Shown piece by piece: positions 1 to 6,258 of a stretch of 14,874 bases of DNA. The translations under genes and the position numbers were made by a program. Source of the stretch: UBA7702 sp051866595 (GTDB taxonomy: Bacteria; Bacillota; Dehalobacteriia; UBA7702). Numbering within the stretch: position 1 is the stretch's first letter; each line of letters begins with the position of its first letter. The stretch spans positions 1 through 14,874 of the forward strand of contig JBJDXI010000048.1 of assembly GCA_051866595.1 (NCBI GenBank), written 5' to 3'. The notes below the pieces were generated by a model, which worked only from the letters and a program-made list of their open reading frames with translations, did no database searches and had not been told where the DNA came from.

Positions 1-782
1 TTTCGGATATGGGCATCCGTTACAGCGCCCTGCCGGGTCACACCATGGAACTGGCGGACGCCTTGAACGAAGTGCTTTCGGCCAAATGGCGTGATCTCCG
101 GGGGATCGAAATCGTTTCCTTCGGTGTGTCCAGCGTTAAAGCCAGCGAAGAAGATGAACAGATGATCAAGGAACTCCAGCGCAATGCGGCGTTCCGTAAT
201 CCTCAGATGGCGGCGGCGCATCTGGTGGGCGCTCAGGCTCAGGCCATGCAGAACGCGGCGTCCAACGAAGGCGCCGGGGCGGCCATGGCCTTTATGGGCA
301 TGAACATGGCGGGGAATGCCGGCGGCATGAACGCCCAGAGCCTGTATCAGATGGGACAGCAGCAGCCTCAGCAGCCTCAGCAACAAGCACCTCAGCAGAC
401 GGCCTCATCGGCACCGGCGGAAGGCTGGACTTGCTCTTGCGGTGCCGTGGCTACGGGGAAATTCTGCCCGGAATGTGGCAGTAAGAAACCGGAGCCGAAA
501 CCGGCGGAAGGGAGTTGGACCTGTCCTGCCTGCGGCGCGGTGGTGAACGGCAAATTCTGTCCCGAATGCGGCGCGAAAAAACCAGAACAGCCCGAAGGTT
601 GGACCTGCGCTTGCGGCGCGGTGAACAAAGGGAAATTCTGCCCGGAATGTGGGGCGAAGAAGCCCGCCGGTGTGCCTCAGTACAAATGCGATAAATGTGG
701 CTGGGAGCCGGAAGATCCCACCCGTCCGCCGAAATTCTGCCCGGAATGTGGCGATCCCTTTGATGACGGCGATATTCGTTAA
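1..782 (+). CDS. ydjI: SPFH-domain protein with four C-terminal zinc ribbons, YdjI-like (5' partial)
   Basis: The reading frame is open to the left edge, so the N-terminal SPFH core is outside the window; 259 residues are visible. Numbered from the first visible Met (position 9), residues 1-50 resemble the end of an SPFH core, where a GIEIVSFGV strand leads into a charged helix. Residues 60-110 are Ala/Met/Gly-rich, and 116-130 form a Gln/Pro linker. Four zinc ribbons follow with Cys pairs at 142/144+153/156, 172/175+184/187, 200/202+211/214 and 227/230+244/247. In B. subtilis, YdjI works with YdjG and YdjH to recruit PspA to the membrane; the two following genes match those partners, which supports the name. 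The stop is 18 bases before the next start, so the genes are probably cotranscribed. The family call is fairly sure; the role is inferred from the neighbours. Confidence 0.8.
   Translation, partial: SDMGIRYSALPGHTMELADALNEVLSAKWRDLRGIEIVSFGVSSVKASEEDEQMIKELQRNAAFRNPQMAAAHLVGAQAQAMQNAASNEGAGAAMAFMGMNMAGNAGGMNAQSLYQMGQQQPQQPQQQAPQQTASSAPAEGWTCSCGAVATGKFCPECGSKKPEPKPAEGSWTCPACGAVVNGKFCPECGAKKPEQPEGWTCACGAVNKGKFCPECGAKKPAGVPQYKCDKCGWEPEDPTRPPKFCPECGDPFDDGDIR
423..755 (+). repeat. Four tandem degenerate zinc-ribbon coding units
   Basis: The 3' end of the ydjI-like gene contains four successive units of about 80-95 bases. Each encodes a Cys pair, a short glycine-containing turn and then KFCPECG. 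Units 1-3 are also alike at DNA level (a shared aaattctg-ccc-gaatg core), while unit 4 is more diverged. Units 1 and 3 start with CxC, units 2 and 4 with CxxC. This looks like internal duplication within the gene. Confidence 0.65.
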
Positions 783-800
783 GGGGGAGGTCGGATTTTT

Positions 801-1902
801 ATGTCGGAGCAGGTTACGAATTTTCAGTGCCCCGCCTGTACCGGTCCGCTTCATTACGATGGTGCCCTGGGAAAACTGAAATGCGATTATTGTGAAAGTA
901 CCTTTGACCCCGAAGAAATCGAGGCGCTTTACGTTTCAGCAACATCGGAGGCGGCCGCGGAATCCGGGGAAAAGACCCAAGAAAACAACGGTGATTTTCA
1001 GCATAGCGGTGAGGAGTGGAACCCGGAAACGGACCATCTGAAGGTCTATCAATGTCCTTCCTGCGGCGCGGAGCTGATCTGTGAGGAAACCACCGCCGCC
1101 ACCAGCTGTCCTTACTGCGGAAATCCGTCGGTGGTACCGGGACAGTTTCAGGGGGTTCTTAAGCCCGATGCGGCCATTCCCTTCCGACTGGATAAAAAAG
1201 CCGCTGTGGAAGCGCTGAAAAAGCATTATAAGGGTAAAGTCTTTCTGCCCAAAGCTTTTTGCCGACCGGAATCATCTGGAGGAAATAAAGGGTATCTACG
1301 TTCCTTTCTGGCTTTTTGACGGCGAGATTGACGCCGATATTCTTTTTGACGCCACCCGCACTCATACCCATCGGGAAGGGGATGAACAGGTAACCATTAC
1401 CGAGCATTATCACGTGCGCCGCGGGGGAAAAGTGCCTTTTGAGCGGATTCCCGCCGACGCCTCCAGCAAAATGCCGGATGATTATATGGATTCCATTGAA
1501 CCTTTTGATTACAGTGAACTGCGTCCTTTCTCCATGGCCTATCTTCCCGGTTATCTTGCGGATAAATATGATGTTTCCATGGAGGAAAGTTCTCATCGCG
1601 CCGGGGAACGCGCCAAAAATACTGCCGAGGAATTACTGCGCCGTGACGCCGCCGCGGGGTATATGAGCTGTACGCCGGTTTCACGGAACGTTCAGATTCA
1701 CCGTGGCCGGGTGCAGTACGCGTTACTGCCGGTGTGGCTGCTGACGACGAAGTGGAACGGTGAGAATTTTCTTTTCGCCATGAACGGGCAGACCGGAAAA
1801 CTCATCGGGGACCTGCCGGTTTCCAAAGGGCGGTTTTGGGGACTTTTTGCCGGAATTGCCCTGCCGCTGATGATTCTGACGGCTCTGCTGGTGCTGTTGT
1901 AA
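801..1902 (+). pseudogene. ydjG: YdjG-like zinc-ribbon membrane protein, broken by a one-base frameshift
   Basis: As written, the frame from ATG 801 stops at 1319 after 172 residues. An extra T in the T5 run at 1256-1260 causes this. Reading four Ts gives KAFADRNHLEEIKG and continues to 1902, for 366 residues, the normal size for this family. The restored protein has two zinc ribbons (C10/C13-C28/C31 and C85/C88-C103/C106), an acidic linker, a conserved soluble domain including PFDYSE and GYLADKYDV, the family-typical end FAMNGQTGK with GDLPVSKG, and one C-terminal membrane helix. In B. subtilis YdjG is a membrane partner of YdjH and YdjI in PspA recruitment. A GGGGGAGG ribosome site lies about 10 bases before ATG 801. 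Homopolymer sequencing error, recent inactivation and +1 frameshifting are all possible; the intact coding quality after the break favours error or a very recent event. Confidence 0.85.
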
Positions 1903-1914
1903 GGGGGTGAAAAG

Positions 1915-2697
1915 ATGAAAAGAAAAGGAATCTGTCTCCTTTTGACTTTGATGCTTTTCTTCTGTTTTGTTTCTCCCGTATCGGCGGACACCGCTTTCTT
2001 CACGGATGAAACAGGGCGGCCCAGTCCGGAAGAGCTGTATTCTCTCAATGATGAAGCGGAACGGATCGCGGAAGAGTATTTCTGCGGCGTTTACGGTTAT
2101 ATCGTTGGGGATTATGAAACGTATAACAGCGAAAGCGTCTATGAAGCGGCAAAAACGATTTATCAGATAAATGATCTTGGCGTCGGTGAGGATCATGACG
2201 GCGTGCTTCTGCTCCTCAGTATGGAGGAACGGGATTACGCCCTGATCGCTTACGGTGATTTCGCCAACGGAACTTTTACCGACGCGGGGAAGGACTATAT
2301 GGCCGACGTTTTCCTTAGCTCTTTCGGCAATGATGATTGGTACGGCGGTTTCCTCGATTATCTTGAGGTATCCGAGGAAATGGTCGCGGCGGAGATCAGC
2401 GGAACCTCCGCCGATGTGTATGAAGGGTCCGATGACGGCTCTGTCATCGTTTCCGTTTTGATCATTCTTTTGGTTCCTTGCGGTATCGCCCTTTTGATCT
2501 GTCTGCTTTTGAGACGGGGAATGAAAACGGCGCGGAAAAAATATACCGCGGAGGAATACATTTCCGGAGAAAAGGTGGAAGTTACGGTCAGAGAAGATCA
2601 TTTCAGTCATATGACCCAGGTGCGTACACCGATCCCGAAATCCGATGGCACTTCCATCGACATCGGTGGCTTTTCCGGAAAAAGCGGAAAATTTTAA
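1915..2697 (+). CDS. ydjH: TPM-domain membrane protein, YdjH-like
   Basis: This 260-residue protein has a signal peptide (KRK, hydrophobic 6-19, likely cleavage after VSA at 24), an extracytoplasmic TPM domain at about 35-160, one transmembrane helix at about 177-199 followed by RRGMKTARKK, and a short cytoplasmic tail ending GGFSGKSGKF. That tail is typical of bacterial TPM proteins located beside zinc-ribbon/SPFH genes. In B. subtilis, YdjH pairs with YdjG at the membrane. A strong AAGGGGGTG ribosome site precedes the ATG, and only 12 bases separate it from the ydjG-like stop, so the three genes are probably one operon. The start is well supported. Two hairpins follow before the convergent amidase gene. 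The biochemical activity of this TPM domain cannot be told from sequence. Confidence 0.82.
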   Translation: MKRKGICLLLTLMLFFCFVSPVSADTAFFTDETGRPSPEELYSLNDEAERIAEEYFCGVYGYIVGDYETYNSESVYEAAKTIYQINDLGVGEDHDGVLLLLSMEERDYALIAYGDFANGTFTDAGKDYMADVFLSSFGNDDWYGGFLDYLEVSEEMVAAEISGTSADVYEGSDDGSVIVSVLIILLVPCGIALLICLLLRRGMKTARKKYTAEEYISGEKVEVTVREDHFSHMTQVRTPIPKSDGTSIDIGGFSGKSGKF

Positions 2698-2705
2698 AAG
2701 AAAAA

Positions 2706-2729
2706 CGGAACGAAAGATTTTTCGTTCCG
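2706..2729. terminator. Hairpin after the ydj-like operon
   Basis: A perfect 10-bp stem (CGGAACGAAA with TTTCGTTCCG) encloses a 4-base loop, 8 bases after the ydjH-like stop. It lacks a clear T run on the + side. On the - side it is followed by a T-rich stretch (complement of 2696-2705), so it may also act as a second stop for the amidase transcript. Confidence 0.6.
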
Positions 2730-2751
2730 CTTCTGATTATATACCGAAAAA

Positions 2752-2780
2752 ATCCCTTTCCCCGAAAAGAGGAAAGGGAT
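2752..2780. terminator. Bidirectional terminator between convergent ydjH-like and amidase genes
   Basis: A 10-bp perfect stem (ATCCCTTTCC with GGAAAGGGAT) has a 9-base loop. Read on the - strand it lies 10 bases past the amidase stop and is followed by a T run. Read on the + strand it is followed by GGTTTTATCTTT. Position and structure fit a shared intrinsic terminator. Confidence 0.8.
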
Positions 2781-2790
2781 GGTTTTATCT

Positions 2791-4377
2791 TTATTCCTGT
2801 GATCCATTGCTGCGGGTGTTTTGGGAGAATGCCATCATGATCTGGGCAACTTCCGCCCGGGTAGCATTGTCTCTGGGATTCAGTTTACCGGTATTATCTC
2901 CCTGAAGAATACCGTGCTGAATACCCCAATTCATGGCGTCAACGGCCCAGCTGTCTACGGAGCCGCCGTCTCGGAAATCACTGATGGTTTTGGTGCTTGT
3001 TTCCGGTATGGTGATATTTTCGGTCATGCAGTAGTTGTGCAGCATCCGCATGAGGTCTTCCCTGCGAATGGGAATATCGGGACTGTAAAGCGTTTGGGCT
3101 GTTCCCGCCACGATGTTCTTATCCGTGGCCCACTTGATATGGGACGCGTAATACTGATTGGGAGAAACATCGCTGAACTTGGTTTCGCAGGGCGTTTTTT
3201 CTTCCACTCCGGCCATGCGTCCGAGGACAGTGATAAACATTCCTCTGGTAATGGACTGTTGCGGTGAAAAAGTGTCGTCTGATGTACCGAAGAACATTTT
3301 CTGCTCCGTGCAGTATTTCACTGCCGGCCAGAACCAGTCGGTTTTCATGACGTCACGGAATTGTGTTTCGTTTTCTCCCACCATGGGGTAATTTTTCAGA
3401 GTTTTGACAGCCCGATTCAATGTCAGATCAATTTTTCCGGTTCCGGTGGCATTTTCAATGCGGCTTTTGGCGTCTTTATAGATGGCCGTAATCTTTTTCC
3501 ACAAAACGCCGTTGTATCTGGTAATATCCATGGAATCGTACTGTCTGTTCAATTCTTCCAGAGCCGCATACTTTTTATTGGCCAGCGTCGTTTCGGAGAT
3601 TGTTTCATCCAACTGAAAATAGGAAACGATGGCTTTGGCGTCGGCTTCGCCCAGGGCTTGTAATTTGGTGTCGGTATTGGCAAAATTGAAGTAATCGGAG
3701 GTGTTGATGAAACAATGCTCCACAATGGTGGAGGGGATTTCGTAATAAGCCGGGTTGCTGATTATACCGTAATAATCCGCGAGACGGATGTGGTCCGTCC
3801 AGTAAGTGCCGTTTTCCGATGCTCTCGTTTTGACACCTCGGTTGGTAATGCCGAGACTGTTCAGATTCTTTACGACATTCTGCGCGAAATCGGTTAGTGC
3901 GTATTCCTCCAACCGGGAAACGTAAACTTCGGCACCGGTGGCGTTCCCGGAATTAAAATGAATACTCATGACCATATCCGCGCCGTAGCTTGCGGCGATG
4001 GCGGCCCGTTCCTCAAGGGAGTAAAGGGTGTTGTTGTCCGGACGGGTGAGATAAACGGTGACGTTGCTGTAATTTTCAAGATATTGTTTGCAGTATAAAG
4101 CGACTTTCATGTTGAGTTCGCTCTCTCTTGCGCCGTTTGCCGAGGCGCCGCCGTCTCTGCCGCCGTGGCCGGGGTCGAGAACAACGATCAGGTTTCCGTT
4201 ATTGGAGGCGAGGGGAGAAATTCCCTCTGAAGGCATTACCGTGAAGCCGCTGTTGTAGCTGCCTTCCTCTTCTTCCGCGTAGTAAGAACTCTCCGTGGCG
4301 GAAACCGGTGCGCAGAAAGCGAAGAGGATCAGAAGACATAAAAATACAGGAAAAAGTTTGAAGTTCTTTTTTTTCAT
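2791..4377 (-). CDS. Secreted N-acetylmuramoyl-L-alanine amidase (Amidase_3) with three SLH repeats
   Basis: The product is a zinc amidase that cuts the bond between muramic acid and the stem peptide of peptidoglycan. The 528-residue protein has a signal peptide (MKKK, hydrophobic 8-22, cleavage near APVSA at 27) and a catalytic domain at about 63-255 with zinc/catalytic residues H71 (DPGHGG), E85, H140 (SIHFNS) and E220 (VEHCF). A helical linker at about 262-345 leads to three SLH repeats at about 347-390, 400-449 and 465-517, carrying TRGM, RRED and TRAE signatures. SLH repeats anchor proteins to secondary wall polymers, so it should stay at the cell surface. ATG 4377 is chosen over ATG 4392 because AAAGGAG sits 5-10 bases before it and inside the longer frame. 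It may serve wall turnover, separation or sporulation; the sequence does not decide. Confidence 0.93.
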   Translation of the reverse strand: MKKKNFKLFPVFLCLLILFAFCAPVSATESSYYAEEEEGSYNSGFTVMPSEGISPLASNNGNLIVVLDPGHGGRDGGASANGARESELNMKVALYCKQYLENYSNVTVYLTRPDNNTLYSLEERAAIAASYGADMVMSIHFNSGNATGAEVYVSRLEEYALTDFAQNVVKNLNSLGITNRGVKTRASENGTYWTDHIRLADYYGIISNPAYYEIPSTIVEHCFINTSDYFNFANTDTKLQALGEADAKAIVSYFQLDETISETTLANKKYAALEELNRQYDSMDITRYNGVLWKKITAIYKDAKSRIENATGTGKIDLTLNRAVKTLKNYPMVGENETQFRDVMKTDWFWPAVKYCTEQKMFFGTSDDTFSPQQSITRGMFITVLGRMAGVEEKTPCETKFSDVSPNQYYASHIKWATDKNIVAGTAQTLYSPDIPIRREDLMRMLHNYCMTENITIPETSTKTISDFRDGGSVDSWAVDAMNWGIQHGILQGDNTGKLNPRDNATRAEVAQIMMAFSQNTRSNGSQE

Positions 4378-4380
4378 ACA

Positions 4381-4389
4381 GGCTCCTTT
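4381..4389 (-). promoter_or_regulatory. Ribosome site that fixes the amidase start
   Basis: On the - strand AAAGGAGCC ends 3 bases before ATG 4377, putting the GGAG core at normal spacing. The alternative ATG at 4392 would place this motif inside the coding region and has no comparable site of its own. Confidence 0.8.
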
Positions 4390-4494
4390 CATCTTCGGTT
4401 TGCGTTGAATCTGTATTTACACGCTATATCTTTATTTAACCATAAAACGGTGTTAAATACAAGGAAATATTATGTCTGATTCTACGGAGGTTTC

Positions 4495-4523
4495 TTGATT
4501 TCCCTTTTGTAAATTGGTATACT
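4495..4523 (+). promoter_or_regulatory. Sigma-A-type promoter for the 177-residue gene
   Basis: TTGATT (4495-4500) and TATACT (4518-4523) are separated by 17 bases. The predicted start of transcription near 4530 leaves a leader of about 65 bases before ATG 4595. No equally clear promoter was found for the divergent amidase gene in the same 200-base gap. Confidence 0.75.
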
Positions 4524-4536
4524 GGAATACATCAGC

Positions 4537-4556
4537 GTATTGATTTTGGTCAATAC
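4537..4556. repeat. Inverted repeat just downstream of a promoter
   Basis: GTATTGA (4537-4543) and TCAATAC (4550-4556) form a perfect 7-bp inverted repeat around a 6-base TTTTGG spacer. It begins about 7 bases after the predicted transcription start. It could be a repressor operator or a small 5' hairpin. No T run follows, so it does not look like a terminator. Confidence 0.55.
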
Positions 4557-4594
4557 TTGCAAGTGAAAGGGAAATCACTGCATCGGAGGTTGTT

Positions 4595-5128
4595 ATGTCG
4601 GATTTAAAGAATGTATTTTTTGAAGAAGCTTCCCGACGTTTTCAGATGAAAGCGCTGGAAGAAAAAGATAAGGATACGGCCTATGCGGATCTGGGACGGC
4701 GCTATGTGAAAACATTTCTGGATTCCCCGGATGTTCAGGAAAAATATACCTTGGAAGAAACCCGTATCCATCAAAGCGTGCTTCACTGTTATCACGCGGG
4801 AATCATCGTCGCGCTGTACGCCCTGACTGAAGAAGATTTTGTTCCTTCGGAAAAAACCTTCGCCGTTCTCACCAATATGGACACGGTGTTCTTTTCCGAG
4901 CTGATGTTTGCCCGCTGGAATATCAAAAAGCGCTATAAAGATTATAAAACCGACGAAATGGCGGAAGCGGTTTTTAAAGTTATCCGGTATCATGTCGGAG
5001 AACAGGGAAAATCCCTTTCGGACAGAGAAACGCTGGAGGAATCATTGTATCTGGTCTATCTTGCCGCCCTTGGTACCGATCTGGAACGTCTGAGCGAGCC
5101 CTTGATGGATCTCAGCGGTATTGAATAA
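4595..5128 (+). CDS. Unrecognised 177-residue cytoplasmic protein
   Basis: I do not recognise this family. The protein has no signal peptide, membrane helix or metal-binding cysteine pattern; its only cysteine is in HCYH near residue 65. It is rich in charged and aromatic residues and appears mainly helical: an acidic/basic N-terminal third with EEKDKDTAYADLG, then a more hydrophobic centre around HAGIIVALYAL, and a C-terminal helix rich in Leu and Glu. It has its own promoter (4495-4523) with a palindrome after it, a GGAGG ribosome site 7 bases before the ATG, and a strong terminator 11 bases past the stop, so it is probably a single-gene transcript. Coding quality and signals make it a real gene. 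No function is proposed. Confidence 0.85.
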   Translation: MSDLKNVFFEEASRRFQMKALEEKDKDTAYADLGRRYVKTFLDSPDVQEKYTLEETRIHQSVLHCYHAGIIVALYALTEEDFVPSEKTFAVLTNMDTVFFSELMFARWNIKKRYKDYKTDEMAEAVFKVIRYHVGEQGKSLSDRETLEESLYLVYLAALGTDLERLSEPLMDLSGIE

Positions 5129-5138
5129 AGATGAACCG

Positions 5139-5173
5139 AAAAGGACGCCGGAAGAAAATTCCGGCGTCCTTTT
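5139..5173. terminator. Bidirectional terminator, perfect 15-bp stem
   Basis: AAAAGGACGCCGGAA (5139-5153) pairs perfectly with TTCCGGCGTCCTTTT (5159-5173) around a 5-base loop. The A and T ends give a U tract in both directions. It terminates the 177-residue gene on the + strand and the DUF1540 gene (stop at 5193) on the - strand. Confidence 0.92.
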
Positions 5174-5192
5174 GTCATCGGGTAACGGTCTG

Positions 5193-5354
5193 TTATCTGC
5201 AGTTGCTTCTGCATTCAAATTTTTCGCAGGCGGTGTCGCTGGGTGTTACGGCTTTCATCTGGGGAGTGTTGGTGGAAACCGTAATTTCCTTGGCGGAGCA
5301 GGCCTTGGCGTGGTTGTATTTGCATTCTTCTACGTGGCAGATCAAGTTTTCCAT
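5193..5354 (-). CDS. Small cysteine-rich DUF1540-family protein
   Basis: This 53-residue frame starts at ATG 5354 with a near-perfect AAAGGAGGTGGG ribosome site. It carries the DUF1540 pattern: C6 and C11 (ICHVEEC), KYN, then C19-S-A, a Thr/Val-rich stretch, and C43, C48 and C52 near the end. Six cysteines in 53 residues suggest metal binding or disulphides, but the function of the family is not established. It is common in Clostridia and other Firmicutes, often as several short copies. The stop is 20 bases from the shared hairpin at 5139-5173. The upstream region has TATACT on the - strand (complement of 5394-5399) but no clear -35, so another sigma factor is possible. Its small size makes it easy to miss, but the start signal and family pattern support it well. 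Confidence 0.87.
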   Translation of the reverse strand: MENLICHVEECKYNHAKACSAKEITVSTNTPQMKAVTPSDTACEKFECRSNCR

Positions 5355-5423
5355 GATCCCACCTCCTTTTGGTTGATTATTGACTGCTCTGTTAGTATAT
5401 CCTTTAAAAATTTTTTCATCCTC

Positions 5424-5452
5424 TTTTCAAAGGGTGAAAAATGAGATATACT
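5424..5452 (+). promoter_or_regulatory. Promoter of nth, placing the start codon at the transcript 5' end
   Basis: TTTTCA (5424-5429) and TATACT (5447-5452) are 17 bases apart. The last base of the -10 box is only 8 bases before ATG 5461, so transcription should start at or next to the start codon. The -35 box matches the consensus at four of six positions. Confidence 0.6.
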
Positions 5453-5460
5453 TTAGTATT

Positions 5461-6114
5461 ATGAAGAAAACAATTTCCAAAACAAAACAAAAAGAAATGC
5501 TGAAACTTTTGGCCGCGGCTTATCCCGACGCCAAACCGGCACTTCATTTTCGGAACCCTTATGAGCTCCTCGTGGCGGTCTTGCTTTCGGCTCAATGCAC
5601 CGATGAGCGGGTAAATATCGTTACGGCGGATCTTTTTGAAAAAGCGCCGGATCCCGCTTCCATGGTCCGTCTCGGTGAGGATGCCATCCGGGAAACGATT
5701 CAGTCCTGTGGTTTATATAAAAACAAGGCCAAAAACATCGCGGCTCTCAGCCGGATTCTGGTGGAAGAGTATCACGGAGAAGTGCCCCGGGAAAGAGAAG
5801 CCCTGGAAAGCCTGCCCGGTATCGGCAGAAAAAGCGCCAATGTGGTGATGAGCGTGGCTTTTGGTATTCCGGCCCTGGCCGTGGATACCCATGTGTTCCG
5901 CGTCAGCCGTCGGATGGGTTTTTCCGCCGGGGAGGATGTGCGCAAAGTGGAAGACGACCTCATGGCGCTGATTCCTCAAAAAGACTGGGCGGCGGCGCAT
6001 CATTGGCTGATTTTCCACGGACGCCGCTGCTGCAAAGCACAGAAACCTCTCTGTGACAGCTGTCCGGTGGGGGAACTCTGTCCACGCCTGTATCTGGACG
6101 TAAAGAAAAAATAA
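5461..6114 (+). CDS. nth: Endonuclease III (DNA glycosylase/AP lyase)
   Basis: The enzyme removes oxidised pyrimidines from DNA and cuts at the abasic site in base excision repair. The 217-residue protein has the helix-hairpin-helix LPGIGRKSANVV with the catalytic lysine in GRKSA, the catalytic aspartate in VDTHV about 18 residues later, and a C-terminal 4Fe-4S loop with spacing C-x6-C-x2-C-x5-C (CCKAQKPLCDSC, then GELC). The N-terminal AQCTDERVN matches the family. ATG 5461 gives the usual length and N-terminus. A longer frame to TTG 5380 would add residues not typical of Nth and would begin upstream of the predicted promoter. No ribosome site is present before ATG 5461, consistent with a leaderless message. 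The gene is divergent from the DUF1540 gene and appears to be transcribed alone. Confidence 0.95.
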   Translation: MKKTISKTKQKEMLKLLAAAYPDAKPALHFRNPYELLVAVLLSAQCTDERVNIVTADLFEKAPDPASMVRLGEDAIRETIQSCGLYKNKAKNIAALSRILVEEYHGEVPREREALESLPGIGRKSANVVMSVAFGIPALAVDTHVFRVSRRMGFSAGEDVRKVEDDLMALIPQKDWAAAHHWLIFHGRRCCKAQKPLCDSCPVGELCPRLYLDVKKK

Positions 6115-6180
6115 AATATTCTGTACTGAAATCCCGTGTTCCCGCATATCGTTATCATTATATATCGAGAAAATCAGCGG

Positions 6181-6235
6181 ACCGGACTTTAAGGTGAAAA
6201 GCGGGAAGAGCATACGCTTTTTTACCGTTTCCGGT
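6181..6235 (+). other. Imperfect long hairpin between nth and the ureohydrolase-like gene
   Basis: ACCGGA (6181-6186) can pair with TCCGGT (6230-6235). Inside it, GGTGAAAAGCG (6193-6203) can pair with CGCTTTTTTACC (6215-6226) with one bulge. The whole ends 11 bases before the ribosome site at 6247. It may terminate nth, since a T6 run lies in the 3' arm, or act in the leader of the next gene. It matches no riboswitch class that I recognise. Confidence 0.4.
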
Positions 6236-6246
6236 TCCTGTTGGGC

Positions 6247-6251
6247 GGAGG
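6247..6251 (+). promoter_or_regulatory. Ribosome site that fixes the ureohydrolase-like start
   Basis: GGAGG lies 7 bases before ATG 6259. The in-frame TTG at 6241 would put this motif inside the coding sequence, so ATG 6259 is the better start. Confidence 0.8.
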
Positions 6252-6258
6252 AAAGCAG

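Noticed and set aside
1256..1319. Programmed frameshift as the main explanation for the ydjG-like break
   Set aside because: TTT-T could allow slippage, but no stimulatory structure or known family-wide frameshift is evident. A homopolymer error or fresh mutation is simpler, so it is kept only as an alternative.
4393..4594. Promoter for the amidase on the - strand
   Set aside because: TTGTAT-N17-TTAAAT can be drawn in the gap, but both boxes are poor, so it is not listed as a feature.
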